Shown here piece after piece: positions 29,370-37,881 of a DNA stretch of 64,000 bases (positions are counted from its first letter, which is position 1; the number at the start of each line of letters is the position of its first letter). Position numbers and translations under genes: made by a program. This DNA is from Companilactobacillus formosensis. GTDB lineage: Bacteria; Bacillota; Bacilli; Lactobacillales; Lactobacillaceae. The stretch spans positions 1-64,000 of the forward strand of contig NZ_BJDU01000003.1 in assembly GCF_005405305.1 (NCBI RefSeq), written 5' to 3'. The notes below the pieces were generated by a model. It saw only the letters and a list, made by a program, of their open reading frames with translations, did no database searches and was not told where the DNA came from.

Positions 29370-29545
29370 AGACGTTTTCCAGTCGGTAGTGGCAGCTTTG
29401 TGAATGCTCAATACCGAAATTTCTACCAGAGGTCAAGCTTTAAGATTGTTCCCGATTCTGGAATTGGCTTAAAGTTGCGCCCAGTACGTTCCGACATCCA
29501 CAAAGCAGAACGGACGACGACATCTAGCAGTAACCTAACTTGAGA
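29370..29545 (+). ncRNA. candidate structured RNA (6S-like rod)
   Basis: No open frame is visible, yet the segment is richer in GC than its flanks and folds on itself over long range. gctttgtgaatg pairs with catccacaaagc (11 of 12), gtcggt with acggac, ctttaag with cttaaag, and ggtcaa with ttgcgcc allowing bulges. The result is one long interrupted rod with a central open region, the general shape of 6S RNA. Sequence identity to a known 6S cannot be claimed. The strand is assumed from tRNA-Leu and is uncertain. Confidence 0.4.
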
Positions 29546-29578
29546 AAGAACCTCAAACAGTTCTAGCTCGATTATTTT

Positions 29579-30952
29579 CTAGAAATCCTTTTCGCCTAGT
29601 GCATGTTGAGCAGCAATATTTAAAATGCTCCATTGTCTATCAAATCCAGGTTGGAAGAAGAAGTCGGCATCGGCTAGATCTTCAACGGTTAGTTTATGTT
29701 GAATGGCCAAAGCTAAAACATTTCCTTGAGCAGTAATGTCATAAGTTGAAAGAACGGCTCCACCTAAGAGAACGTGTGAACTTGGGTTGAAGAATAGTTG
29801 AACACAGACTTCGGGATTGTCCTTTCCAGCTGGGACATAAGCAGGTCTTAAGCTACCAGTATAGAATGATTTAGCGACTTCAACGTTAGAGCGTTTAGCA
29901 GTGAAGCTATTGAGACCACTCTCTGTAAAGTGATAATCGAAGACACTCAAAGCTGAAGAACCAACAACACCACCAAATGGTAGGGCATGTTGTTTTTCAA
30001 ATAAATGCTTTACGACGTATCTAGCTTCACGACGAGCTACAGTTGCCAAAGCGATAGGAACGTGATTGTCAGCTGGGATTGAGTAAGCTAAAGTGGCATC
30101 TCCAATAGCGTAGACGTCAGGCAAATTAGTTTGTAGATATTCATTAGTTTTGATCCAGCCACGATCATCAAGATCAACAGTACCCTTGAGCCAATCAGTA
30201 TTTGGTTGAACACCAGCAGCTTGGATAACGACATCGCTTGGAATTTCTTCTTTATCAGTTTTGACGGCGGTAACTTTGTCAGAACCAACATATTCTTTGA
30301 TATTAGCACTTGTGATGACTTTGACACCTTTTTCTTCAAGGTGTTTAGTCAAGATATCAGTCATTTCACTATCTAGGTAAGTACCTAGCGGACGGTCGAT
30401 GACATCCATTAAGGTTACATTTTTACCAGCTTTAACACTGGCTTCTGCAGCTTCGATACCGATATATCCAGCACCAACAACAGTAATGTTTTTGACGTTT
30501 GAATCTTCTAATTTATTCTTGATCTTAGTAGCCCAGTCATAGCCACGCATCAAGTAAACATTTTCTAAATCATTACCTGGAACAGGGATAGATTTAGGTG
30601 TAACTCCGGAACTTAAAATTAATTTATCATAAGGATATTCAGTTTGACTGTTGTCTTGAGTATTGATAACAGTGACTGTCTTCTTATCAGCGTTGATCTT
30701 AGTAACTTGATGATTGTTGAGAATTGCAACATTTTTGTCATCTTTAAAATCACTAGGAGCAAAGTTACGAACATCATTGACGTCGGTAACGCTATTTTCT
30801 AGATAAAGTTCCATCCCACAAGACATGAATGAAACAAAATCTCCAGCTTCGAATAATTTAATATCCACGTCATCATAACGCTTTAATAATTCCAAAATTG
30901 ATTGATGGCCACCGTGTGAAGCACCAACAATTACTACATTAGTCTTTGACAT
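29579..30952 (-). CDS. nox: NADH oxidase (FAD, pyridine-nucleotide family)
   Basis: A 457-aa flavoprotein of the NADH oxidase/peroxidase/CoA-disulfide reductase group. It has an FAD motif at the N-terminus (VIVGASHGG), the redox cysteine Cys45 in SFMSCGMEL, the NAD motif VVGAGYIGIEAAEA around 160-172 and the second FAD motif YAIGDATLA. A water-forming oxidase that regenerates NAD+ and removes oxygen is most likely in a lactic acid bacterium; peroxidase or CoA-disulfide activity cannot be excluded. The start ATG at 30952 follows GGAGG. No terminator-quality stem was found right after the stop. Confidence 0.85.
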   Translation of the reverse strand: MSKTNVVIVGASHGGHQSILELLKRYDDVDIKLFEAGDFVSFMSCGMELYLENSVTDVNDVRNFAPSDFKDDKNVAILNNHQVTKINADKKTVTVINTQDNSQTEYPYDKLILSSGVTPKSIPVPGNDLENVYLMRGYDWATKIKNKLEDSNVKNITVVGAGYIGIEAAEASVKAGKNVTLMDVIDRPLGTYLDSEMTDILTKHLEEKGVKVITSANIKEYVGSDKVTAVKTDKEEIPSDVVIQAAGVQPNTDWLKGTVDLDDRGWIKTNEYLQTNLPDVYAIGDATLAYSIPADNHVPIALATVARREARYVVKHLFEKQHALPFGGVVGSSALSVFDYHFTESGLNSFTAKRSNVEVAKSFYTGSLRPAYVPAGKDNPEVCVQLFFNPSSHVLLGGAVLSTYDITAQGNVLALAIQHKLTVEDLADADFFFQPGFDRQWSILNIAAQHALGEKDF

Positions 30953-30992
30953 AAAAAAACCTCCGTATTATTAGAAAACTTGTTACAAATAC

Positions 30993-31021
30993 AGAGTAAG
31001 CTTAAATTCGGTAGGTGTCAA
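30993..31021 (-). promoter_or_regulatory. promoter of NADH oxidase gene
   Basis: Read leftward: perfect TTGACA, a 17-base spacer, TACTCT, about 40 bases upstream of the start codon. Confidence 0.6.
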
Positions 31022-31057
31022 AAGTTAAGTTAATCGACAACTGTAAATAAGTTAGCC

Positions 31058-31447
31058 TTAACTAAAAATGAGCTTTGAAAGAATTTCTGTAAGATTTTTA
31101 GCAGACATAATGTGACCTTCTTGATTGAGAATCGTTTCAATTTGTTGTTTGGTGTCTTGTTCCTTAAGCTTTTTTAAATATTGAAAACCTAAGACGGTTA
31201 GACCGTTGAATTTGATTAAAGTAACGTATTTTAAAGGACTGACAACGGCTGAAATCAAACCATCGTTTATCATGCTTAAAGTCATATCTTGGATATTTTG
31301 AATTAAAAAGGAATTAGGTTCATCACTAGCAATATAATCTTTAACGATTTGGTAATGTTGTGATTCGTCGAGTAGTGCTTGCAAATCTTTGGGATTTTTA
31401 TCAGAAATGATTTCTAAGATCATCTTGTACATTTCAAAGTCATTCAT
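31058..31447 (-). CDS. hypothetical protein
   Basis: A 129-aa, mostly helical soluble protein (MNDFEMYKMILEIISDKN at the start). The middle part, GLISAVVSPLKYV followed by FNGLTVLGFQYLKKL, resembles a small winged-helix pattern, but I do not recognise a family. The start ATG at 31447 has AAAGG about eleven bases upstream. It lies upstream of the NADH oxidase gene in the same direction but across that gene's promoter. Confidence 0.6.
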   Translation of the reverse strand: MNDFEMYKMILEIISDKNPKDLQALLDESQHYQIVKDYIASDEPNSFLIQNIQDMTLSMINDGLISAVVSPLKYVTLIKFNGLTVLGFQYLKKLKEQDTKQQIETILNQEGHIMSAKNLTEILSKLIFS

Positions 31448-31603
31448 GTGTCCACAACCTTTCTACTAGCATTATAAATGAAATCAATGAATATAAACGG
31501 CCAATTTTGACGATTCGTACAGATAAATTTAGTAAATAATTTGCACAAAAGACCCTAAAACCGCCATAATTAAAGGTAGAAATCAATTTAGGAGATTGGA
31601 ATT

Positions 31604-31993
31604 ATGATAAAGGAATTCAAAGAATTTATTAGCCGCGGCAATGTTATGGACTTAGCCGTTGGTGTAATTATGGGTGCTGCTTTTACAGCCATCGTGCAAT
31701 CCTTGGTAAGCAACTTGATCAATCCGTTGATTGGTTTGTTCTTAGGTAAGATTGACTTGAGCAATTTAGTTTTCAAAGTTGGGGATGCAACTTTTAAGTA
31801 TGGAACTTTCATTGAATCTATTATTAATTTCTTGATCATTGCTTTTGTAGTTTTCTTGCTAGTTAAAGTGATGAACAAAATTATTAAGAGTCGTGATGAA
31901 GAAGAGGCTGAACCAGAAGAAGATAAGCAAGAAGAGATGGTCATGTATTTAAAGAAGATTTCTGAAGCTTTAGATGAAAAGAAAGACAATTAA
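31604..31993 (+). CDS. mscL: large-conductance mechanosensitive channel
   Basis: MscL (129 aa) releases solutes on hypo-osmotic shock. The N-terminal helix MIKEFKEFISRGNVMDLAVGVIMGAAF with TM1, the TM2 region FLIIAFVVFLLVKVMNK and an acidic C-terminal bundle match the family in order and length. GGAGA precedes the start. Monocistronic, with a terminator overlapping its stop. Confidence 0.97.
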   Translation: MIKEFKEFISRGNVMDLAVGVIMGAAFTAIVQSLVSNLINPLIGLFLGKIDLSNLVFKVGDATFKYGTFIESIINFLIIAFVVFLLVKVMNKIIKSRDEEEAEPEEDKQEEMVMYLKKISEALDEKKDN

Positions 31994-32031
31994 AAAGCGA
32001 AACTAGAGTGATATCTAGTCTCGCTTTTTTT
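31992..32031. terminator. bidirectional terminator
   Basis: Stem aaaaagcga-actaga / tctagt-tcgcttttt shared by mscL and the convergent ASCH gene. Confidence 0.85.
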
Positions 32032-32473
32032 AATAGATACGTTTAAAGACTTCGCACAAGCAAGGAATTTCATCATTGAATTCTTTGCCAGCTGCTTGGT
32101 ATTCTTTTTTGAAAAAGTCAGTGTGTACTTCACGCCAGTAGTCTAAGGTCTGATCGCCTTCACCTTCGTGATAAGCATGTTCAGCACTGACATATTTAAA
32201 TGGAATGATTTCGGTTACCAATGTTTCAGTGATACAAAGGGGATTCTCATCACCATCTAAAATAATGTTGTAATCGCCGACCTGGGGCATGTATTCATTT
32301 GGTTCATACAAGTCATAGGCGGAAGTTGTGGCTGTTTTTATACCATCATAAACTAAATGTGCTAGTTTGTCTGGTTCGCCACCAAAAGTTGTAATATCCC
32401 CTAGTGGGTAATAAAGCGAGTTTTTATCACGCAAAAAATTGAACCAATAATCTTGGATTTTTTCTTTATCCAT
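32030..32473 (-). CDS. ASCH-domain protein
   Basis: A 147-aa ASCH (PUA-like) protein. The core FGGEPDKLAHLVYDGIKTATTSAYD includes the GxKTaT signature of the fold, and the C-terminus CLCEVFKRIY is typical. ASCH proteins bind RNA or modified nucleosides; some are amidohydrolases of acetylcytidine. The exact role is unknown. The start is ATG 32473: an upstream in-frame ATG at 32488 overlaps the GAGGTG ribosome site. Confidence 0.85.
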   Translation of the reverse strand: MDKEKIQDYWFNFLRDKNSLYYPLGDITTFGGEPDKLAHLVYDGIKTATTSAYDLYEPNEYMPQVGDYNIILDGDENPLCITETLVTEIIPFKYVSAEHAYHEGEGDQTLDYWREVHTDFFKKEYQAAGKEFNDEIPCLCEVFKRIY

Positions 32474-32523
32474 GCTTGGACACCTCATAATATCAATATA
32501 TTTTTATTAAAACATAACTTAAT

Positions 32524-32556
32524 AAAAAACCACAAATTCAAATTGAATTTGTGGTT
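32524..32556 (-). terminator. terminator of WxL-like gene
   Basis: A perfect palindrome, aaccacaaattcaa / ttgaatttgtggtt (32528-32556), followed leftward by TTTTTTATT. Confidence 0.85.
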
Positions 32557-32561
32557 AAAAA

Positions 32562-35501
32562 TTATTGAACAGAATCGACAGTTTGCCAAGTCCAGTGACT
32601 GACATATTTTCCACTTGAAGCGCCATTTTCACCAGATCTGAATCTGATCTTAAGGTTCTTTAAAACGTCTTCAGTCAAATTAGTCTTGTATTCCCATTGA
32701 GGACCAGTTTTTTGAGCTGATTGGCCAATAATCAACTCATCGCCACTAATCAGTTTATCTTTCCAGTAAATATCGTGGACTAAGGCTTCTTTAGGAATTT
32801 CAATTTTAGTATCTGGTTTATCTGGAATATCAATATTGGCTAAACTATCATCGCCACCGCCTTGATCATCATGGTGTTCTTCTTCTTTATAGAATTTGTC
32901 CATTTTTAGGCTAACTGACATAGGAGGAGCGTCTTGTTGACGGTAATCTCCTAAAATGATTTTACCTTCTTTAATAGTTGGTTTAACTGGAGTACCGCCA
33001 GTAGGAGAGACTGCTAAAGTTCCAAAGTCAATTTCTTCTGGTGCTGATAAAGTTAGACCTCCAGGTACGTGTTGGAAGTAAAAGCTATCAGTACCAACGA
33101 GACCATCTTGATCAACAATTGTAAAAACGATTTTATTTTTATCAAAGTTATTGCAACAAGAAATATCTAAGCCGTCAATATCACCAATGTTTTGTTTTCC
33201 TGGAGTAGGATTGGGGATATTTTCACGAATAATTTTTTCGTCGTGGTTGTTGATTTGATAAGAAATATACTTGATTTTTTTACTATCTTTATCGGACCAA
33301 GTTCCCTTAATATCGATTGATTCACCATAGACCTTATAAGGATTCTTAGAAGTTGCTCTTGGAGAAGTGACATCAATTTGTGGTTCGTTGGTAACTGGTT
33401 TACTGATTTTTAAGAAGTGTTCTTGAATTTGCGAACGGTGTCCTTCTTTATCGACCATATAGAAACGAATTGTATGCATACCAGGATCTAAACCTTTTAA
33501 GGATAAATTGACTTTTGTGATGTCGTTGAGCTTACCGTTAAAAGCGTCATTTTGAGATTGCGAACGATTAAAGAGAATTTGGTCATCCTCAGGATCTTCA
33601 CTGTCAATTGAGTAATACATTGTCACGTCAGTACTATCAAAATCATACCAAGTACCAGTGATTGGCAATTTACCTTTGCGGTCTTGAAGTTCTTTGTCAG
33701 AAATTATTTGAGGATTGTCGGTAGTTCCGTGTAAATCTAGTTCAAAGACAGGATTAAAAGTTGTTCCTTTAACATCAATTTGTGATTCATATTCTAGTTT
33801 GATAGTTTGCCCAGTCAATAAATCTCTAGGAGATGTTCGCATCGTTAAGCCGGCATCCCAAGTATAATCATTTTCCTTTACCCCCAGACGGCCACCAACT
33901 TCTTTTCTTTCAAGATCACCTTTATCCCAGTGATCTGAAAAAGCATTGTAGAGTTTTTCTGCAACGTATGGTGAGCGATAGCCAGGGATATCATCATTGA
34001 AGAACTTTGTTGGTTTAGTACCGCCTAGCAAGCTCCAAGTATGATCGTCTTTTCCAACTTTCCATGGGTAATATCTTTCATTAGAAGAACCAATAAGTTC
34101 AAGTAATCCCGGACTGTGCATGAACCCTTTGGTAGCAAGATAAGATTTACTGGAAGAACGACCAGCCCAACCGGCAGGACCATTTTCGCGATTTAGGTAA
34201 TAACTAGTTCGAACTTGATTGTCTCCAGATTGCATGTACATTCCACGTTGATTTCCAAGAGCACGTAATTTCACGTAATTTCCGATGCCCTTACCACGAT
34301 TATCTCTAATTTCTTGATTATCTTTATTTAAAGAAAGATCATGATTGGAAAAACCTACGAAGTTGCCAAAAGCATATTTTCCAGTATTTTTAAAAGCAAT
34401 TTTGGTTTGTACACGGCCAACTTTGTTGAAACTCAATTTAATAGTAGTGGTAATTTCTGGATTATTGCGACCTTTTTTGTAAGCATAAAAAGCCTTTTGA
34501 TGAAAAACCATTTTTTGTTCTTCAAATCCAGTTTGTGGATTAGTCCGATAATAAAATTTGGGTGTGTCTAACATGGCATAGCTTTCACCGATTTTATTGG
34601 GACCACTAACACCGGGTACACCTTTACCATCACTTTCGACTACGTAGTTATAAAGATTATTTGAGGTATAACTACGTGGGGAACCAATTGATCGATCTTC
34701 AATGCCACGGGGATCCTCTTTTATTCCCATATTGATAACTGAGAGCATATCATAGTCATTCTCTTGATGATCACCGTAATGGTCAGTATAAATGTGATTT
34801 CCATTTCCTTTAGCACCGTCTTCGATTCGACTGCCTTTGCTGGCATATAAAACAGCAGTTCCTGGAGTCGTTAAACTATCGATTCGAGATTTCCCCCGAA
34901 TACCAAAAGCATCACCGACCGACATTCTTTGGATAGCATAGTTATAATCGCCAAAATATAAAAGTGGGCGGGTACTGGAACCATCACTATGCTCAAGAAT
35001 AGGACCTTCACTGACTTTCAACATTTCCGAGAAGACCCAGCCAGATTCATCTTCATCGTCATCAGTTGGAGCAATGATATCTCTAGTTTGATTTGTATCG
35101 TTGACATCGTAATTAAAAATTTCTTCACCAGTTATTTTATGAACGGATAAAGTAAATGGCTTTTGATTATCAACGAATAATTTAAAAGAAATATTTTTAG
35201 GATCTAATTTGACAATAGTTTCATTCTTCTCAGAATCAGGTAAGACGTTATCTTCACCGAGCTCTTTTTTTAGAGTATCAATATCGAGTACATTTTTTTC
35301 AGTGGTTTTTAAAACTAATTCTTTTTGATCTTCAAGGACGTAGCTGATGATTATTTCAGTGTTGTCCTTGTGCGGGAAAACTTGAGCAATATCAGCGTCA
35401 GTCAGAGGAGTATCAGTTGTTTCTGCTTTGACAGAAGTAGTGCTGAATAATAACAAGAAACTACCGATTAAAATTAATAATAATAAGCTTTTCTTTTTCA
35501 T
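32562..35501 (-). CDS. large secreted WxL-like surface protein
   Basis: A 979-aa exported protein. The signal peptide starts MKKKSLLLLILIGSFLLLF and ends near VKA|ETT. A long beta-rich body (about 150-620) is followed by bacterial Ig-like segments (about 640-850, with repeated TDNPQI and SKNPYKVYGESIDIKGTW-type strands). The C-terminal 150 residues begin GGLTLSAPEEIDFGTL and have GDYRQQD, like a WxL wall-binding domain, but the end reads WTWQTVDSVQ and the first WxL motif is missing. There is no LPxTG. Presumably it attaches non-covalently to peptidoglycan. No other WxL-cluster genes are adjacent, which is unusual. Confidence 0.75.
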   Translation of the reverse strand: MKKKSLLLLILIGSFLLLFSTTSVKAETTDTPLTDADIAQVFPHKDNTEIIISYVLEDQKELVLKTTEKNVLDIDTLKKELGEDNVLPDSEKNETIVKLDPKNISFKLFVDNQKPFTLSVHKITGEEIFNYDVNDTNQTRDIIAPTDDDEDESGWVFSEMLKVSEGPILEHSDGSSTRPLLYFGDYNYAIQRMSVGDAFGIRGKSRIDSLTTPGTAVLYASKGSRIEDGAKGNGNHIYTDHYGDHQENDYDMLSVINMGIKEDPRGIEDRSIGSPRSYTSNNLYNYVVESDGKGVPGVSGPNKIGESYAMLDTPKFYYRTNPQTGFEEQKMVFHQKAFYAYKKGRNNPEITTTIKLSFNKVGRVQTKIAFKNTGKYAFGNFVGFSNHDLSLNKDNQEIRDNRGKGIGNYVKLRALGNQRGMYMQSGDNQVRTSYYLNRENGPAGWAGRSSSKSYLATKGFMHSPGLLELIGSSNERYYPWKVGKDDHTWSLLGGTKPTKFFNDDIPGYRSPYVAEKLYNAFSDHWDKGDLERKEVGGRLGVKENDYTWDAGLTMRTSPRDLLTGQTIKLEYESQIDVKGTTFNPVFELDLHGTTDNPQIISDKELQDRKGKLPITGTWYDFDSTDVTMYYSIDSEDPEDDQILFNRSQSQNDAFNGKLNDITKVNLSLKGLDPGMHTIRFYMVDKEGHRSQIQEHFLKISKPVTNEPQIDVTSPRATSKNPYKVYGESIDIKGTWSDKDSKKIKYISYQINNHDEKIIRENIPNPTPGKQNIGDIDGLDISCCNNFDKNKIVFTIVDQDGLVGTDSFYFQHVPGGLTLSAPEEIDFGTLAVSPTGGTPVKPTIKEGKIILGDYRQQDAPPMSVSLKMDKFYKEEEHHDDQGGGDDSLANIDIPDKPDTKIEIPKEALVHDIYWKDKLISGDELIIGQSAQKTGPQWEYKTNLTEDVLKNLKIRFRSGENGASSGKYVSHWTWQTVDSVQ

Positions 35502-35616
35502 AAGATTCCTCCCATATACAACTTTGAAATCTTATCATTTTATTAAGAACCGACTAATTCAAAAATTTAAAATTGATTTTTTGAGAAATGAACAGTGTTT
35601 TATGAAAAAGAAAATA

Positions 35617-35661
35617 AAAAATATTAACCAATTTCAATTGTGAGGATTGGTTAATATTTTT
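35617..35661 (-). terminator. terminator of two-component operon
   Basis: A 16-bp stem, aaaaatattaaccaat / attggttaatattttt, with a 13-base loop. A/T tracts on both sides could let it act on both strands. Confidence 0.75.
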
Positions 35662-35669
35662 TTACTTTT

Positions 35670-37007
35670 TTATTTATGCTTAATTGGTAATTCAACGACG
35701 AACTCACTGCCATGAGGGAGATTATCACGAACAAAGATGTGTCCTTGGTGGTTAGAAACAATTTGTTTGGCAATTGCTAAACCGAGGCCATGTCCGCCAC
35801 TGCTTTGATTTCTGGACTTGTCAACACGGTAAAATCTACCGAAGATTTTCTTCTTATCACTGTCCTTAATACCAACGCCAGTATCGGAAATAATGAATTG
35901 ATATTTGGATCCTTCAATTTGATCGTAAATTTTAATAGTGCCATTTTTGGGAGTATATTTAGTAGCATTGTCTAATAAAATTATCAATAATTGTTTAATT
36001 TTATTACGATCCAAATATAAAGTGGGCTGGTGATTGAGATTGATTTGAAAGACTTTCGACTGAGAATTGATAATGTCTTTGAACGGTTCGATTGGATCTT
36101 TTAAAAATAGTTGTGGTTTAGTATATTCAAAATTCAATTTAGTCGTAGCTTGGTCAAAACGAGCTAAATCCAACAGATTATTAGTTAGTGAATTGAGTCG
36201 GTTGACTTCATCGAGTGAAACGGAAATAGCTTCTGCTTCGTCGATGATTTTTTTGTTGGGCTTAGTCAACATATACTCGAGCTTACCTTGAATGATAGTC
36301 AAAGGAGTTCGCAGTTCATGGGCTGCGTCATTAACAAATTCAGTTTGTTGTTTCCAAGATTTGACGATTGGCAACATATTGATCCGTGCTAAGAAATATG
36401 AAACTACCAAAGCTATGATCCAAAAAATGAAGAAGGTTAAAATAAGAATTTTTTCAAAGTTTTCCACAATTTGAATTTGAGTATCAATGTTTTGCATGAT
36501 TAAAACATAATGACCCGCATACATCGGATTATTATTTTTTTTGGAAACTTTTATTAAAACTGATCGAAAATTCATATTATGAACAACGATTGTTTGTTTC
36601 TTGTTAATATTTTTTTTATTTAAATTGATATTTTTTAAGGCTGAATAACGATTGCCTAAACTACTTTTATTCAGTAGTTTGCCACTGTCGCTAAAAACTA
36701 AAATTGAAGCTTGAAAGGGCATTTTAGGATTGGGCTTATTTTGCTGTTCGGGATGATTAGGTCCAGGATTAGGCTCGTTTTGCTGATGCATATTAGGTTG
36801 TTTTTGAACAGAAGCTATTTGTTCACGCATTTCTTTATCAATACTTTTATAAGTAGATGATTGAAACAAATTAAAAATTATCAAACCTAAAGCCAAACTG
36901 AGGACGGCGAAGGCAGCCATGATAGATAAAAATAATTTGAATTGTTGACGGCGAGTAATTTTTGATTGTTTAGACTTCAGTTTCATCTTGGAAAATATAC
37001 CCAACAT
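35670..37007 (-). CDS. sensor histidine kinase
   Basis: A membrane kinase (445 aa) with TM1 at about 24-48, an extracellular sensor of about 135 residues and TM2 at 187-207. The sensor contains a Pro/Asn/Gln-rich stretch (residues 70-97). The HisKA domain has His230 in NDAAHELRTPLT. The ATPase domain shows the N box LLDNATKYT, G1 DTGVGI and G2 GHGLGLAIAKQI. Its gene overlaps the regulator gene by 38 bases; ATG 36986 is an alternative start. The signal is unknown. Divergence from the glycosyltransferase operon suggests an envelope-related cue. Confidence 0.93.
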   Translation of the reverse strand: MLGIFSKMKLKSKQSKITRRQQFKLFLSIMAAFAVLSLALGLIIFNLFQSSTYKSIDKEMREQIASVQKQPNMHQQNEPNPGPNHPEQQNKPNPKMPFQASILVFSDSGKLLNKSSLGNRYSALKNINLNKKNINKKQTIVVHNMNFRSVLIKVSKKNNNPMYAGHYVLIMQNIDTQIQIVENFEKILILTFFIFWIIALVVSYFLARINMLPIVKSWKQQTEFVNDAAHELRTPLTIIQGKLEYMLTKPNKKIIDEAEAISVSLDEVNRLNSLTNNLLDLARFDQATTKLNFEYTKPQLFLKDPIEPFKDIINSQSKVFQINLNHQPTLYLDRNKIKQLLIILLDNATKYTPKNGTIKIYDQIEGSKYQFIISDTGVGIKDSDKKKIFGRFYRVDKSRNQSSGGHGLGLAIAKQIVSNHQGHIFVRDNLPHGSEFVVELPIKHK

Positions 37008-37662
37008 TTCTGATAGTTTTAATTAAATTGTCATTTTGGGATGGACGCAATTTTTTACGCAAATTACTCATATAAACTTCAACAACCGTTATGGAAGTAT
37101 CTGAATCAAAGCCCCAAATTCGTTCAAATATTTGATCTTTGGTAAGAATAGTATTTTTATTTTGTAATAAATAAACTAATAAATCATATTCTTTACCATT
37201 CAAAGCAATTGGCTCGCTATCACAAGTAGTTTCATGCGTGTTCAAGTTAACTTTAATATTTCTAATTCGCAAAATGGAATCATCCGCTAAAGTCCCACTT
37301 CTTTTTAGAAGTGCTTTGACTCGAGCTAATAATTCTTCACGATGGAATGGTTTCGTTAAATAATCATCCGCGCCCAAATTAAATCCGTGGACTTTGTCGT
37401 CAATGTCGGCTTTGGCAGTCAAAATCAAAACAGGCGTGTTGATCTTTTCCTTGCGGATATTTTTCAAAACGTCGTAACCATTCATTTCAGGCAGCATGAT
37501 ATCCAAGATAATCAGGTCATAAACATCTTCGGTTGCAGCAAATTTTCCACTTAAACCATCACTTTCAATATCAACTTGCGAAAAGTCACTTAAAAAGGTG
37601 GCGATATTATTAGCGAGATTTTCATCATCTTCAACTACTAAAATTCTTACACTATTTGACAT
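36970..37662 (-). CDS. OmpR-family response regulator
   Basis: A 230-aa regulator. The receiver domain has phospho-acceptor Asp54 (LIILDIMLPEM), Glu11-Asp12-Asp13 and Lys104 in LTKPF. The C-terminal winged helix (about 130-228) ends with the NVGYIF strand. It is co-transcribed with the kinase gene. The 11-bp tandem repeat 48 bases upstream of its start is a likely target for a dimer of this protein. Confidence 0.95.
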   Translation of the reverse strand: MSNSVRILVVEDDENLANNIATFLSDFSQVDIESDGLSGKFAATEDVYDLIILDIMLPEMNGYDVLKNIRKEKINTPVLILTAKADIDDKVHGFNLGADDYLTKPFHREELLARVKALLKRSGTLADDSILRIRNIKVNLNTHETTCDSEPIALNGKEYDLLVYLLQNKNTILTKDQIFERIWGFDSDTSITVVEVYMSNLRKKLRPSQNDNLIKTIRNVGYIFQDETEV

Positions 37663-37709
37663 TTTGTACTCCTTTTATTGATTCTGAATATAATTATAAG
37701 GCATTTTTT

Positions 37710-37731
37710 TTAATTTAAGCTTAATTTAAGC
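37710..37731. promoter_or_regulatory. 11-bp tandem repeat, likely regulator site
   Basis: TTAATTTAAGC occurs twice without a gap (37710-37720 and 37721-37731). Direct repeats with an 11-bp period are the common binding pattern of OmpR/PhoB-type regulators. The repeat lies between the divergent regulator gene and the PMT operon. It overlaps the expected -35 of a leftward TATAAT (37698-37693), which suggests activation or autoregulation. Confidence 0.6.
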
Positions 37732-37778
37732 TATTTTGGCTAATCTTGTCCTTGTCATAACGAAAGGAACTTAAGCAG

Positions 37779-37865
37779 ATGAAAAATAAATCACCTTTAA
37801 AATCGATTTTATTTTCGATATTAGTTTATTCAATCATTTGTTTCTTTATAAATATTGCTTTTTAA
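37779..37865 (+). CDS. 28-aa membrane peptide, putative
   Basis: A short frame, MKNKSPLKSILFSILVYS and on to NIAF, with a basic start and a single hydrophobic helix. AAAGGAAC lies eight bases before its ATG. It ends 16 bases before the PMT-family gene, so it would be co-translated in that operon. It may be a small membrane partner or a translated leader. Confidence 0.5.
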   Translation: MKNKSPLKSILFSILVYSIICFFINIAF

Positions 37866-37881
37866 AGATGGGAGAAGATAA

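Noticed and set aside
31588-31989. Leftward open frame of 133 codons
   Set aside because: Exact antisense of mscL, which is unmistakable.
35428-35643. Rightward open frame of 71 codons
   Set aside because: Runs antisense over the WxL-like signal peptide and through AT-rich spacer and terminator; no ribosome site.
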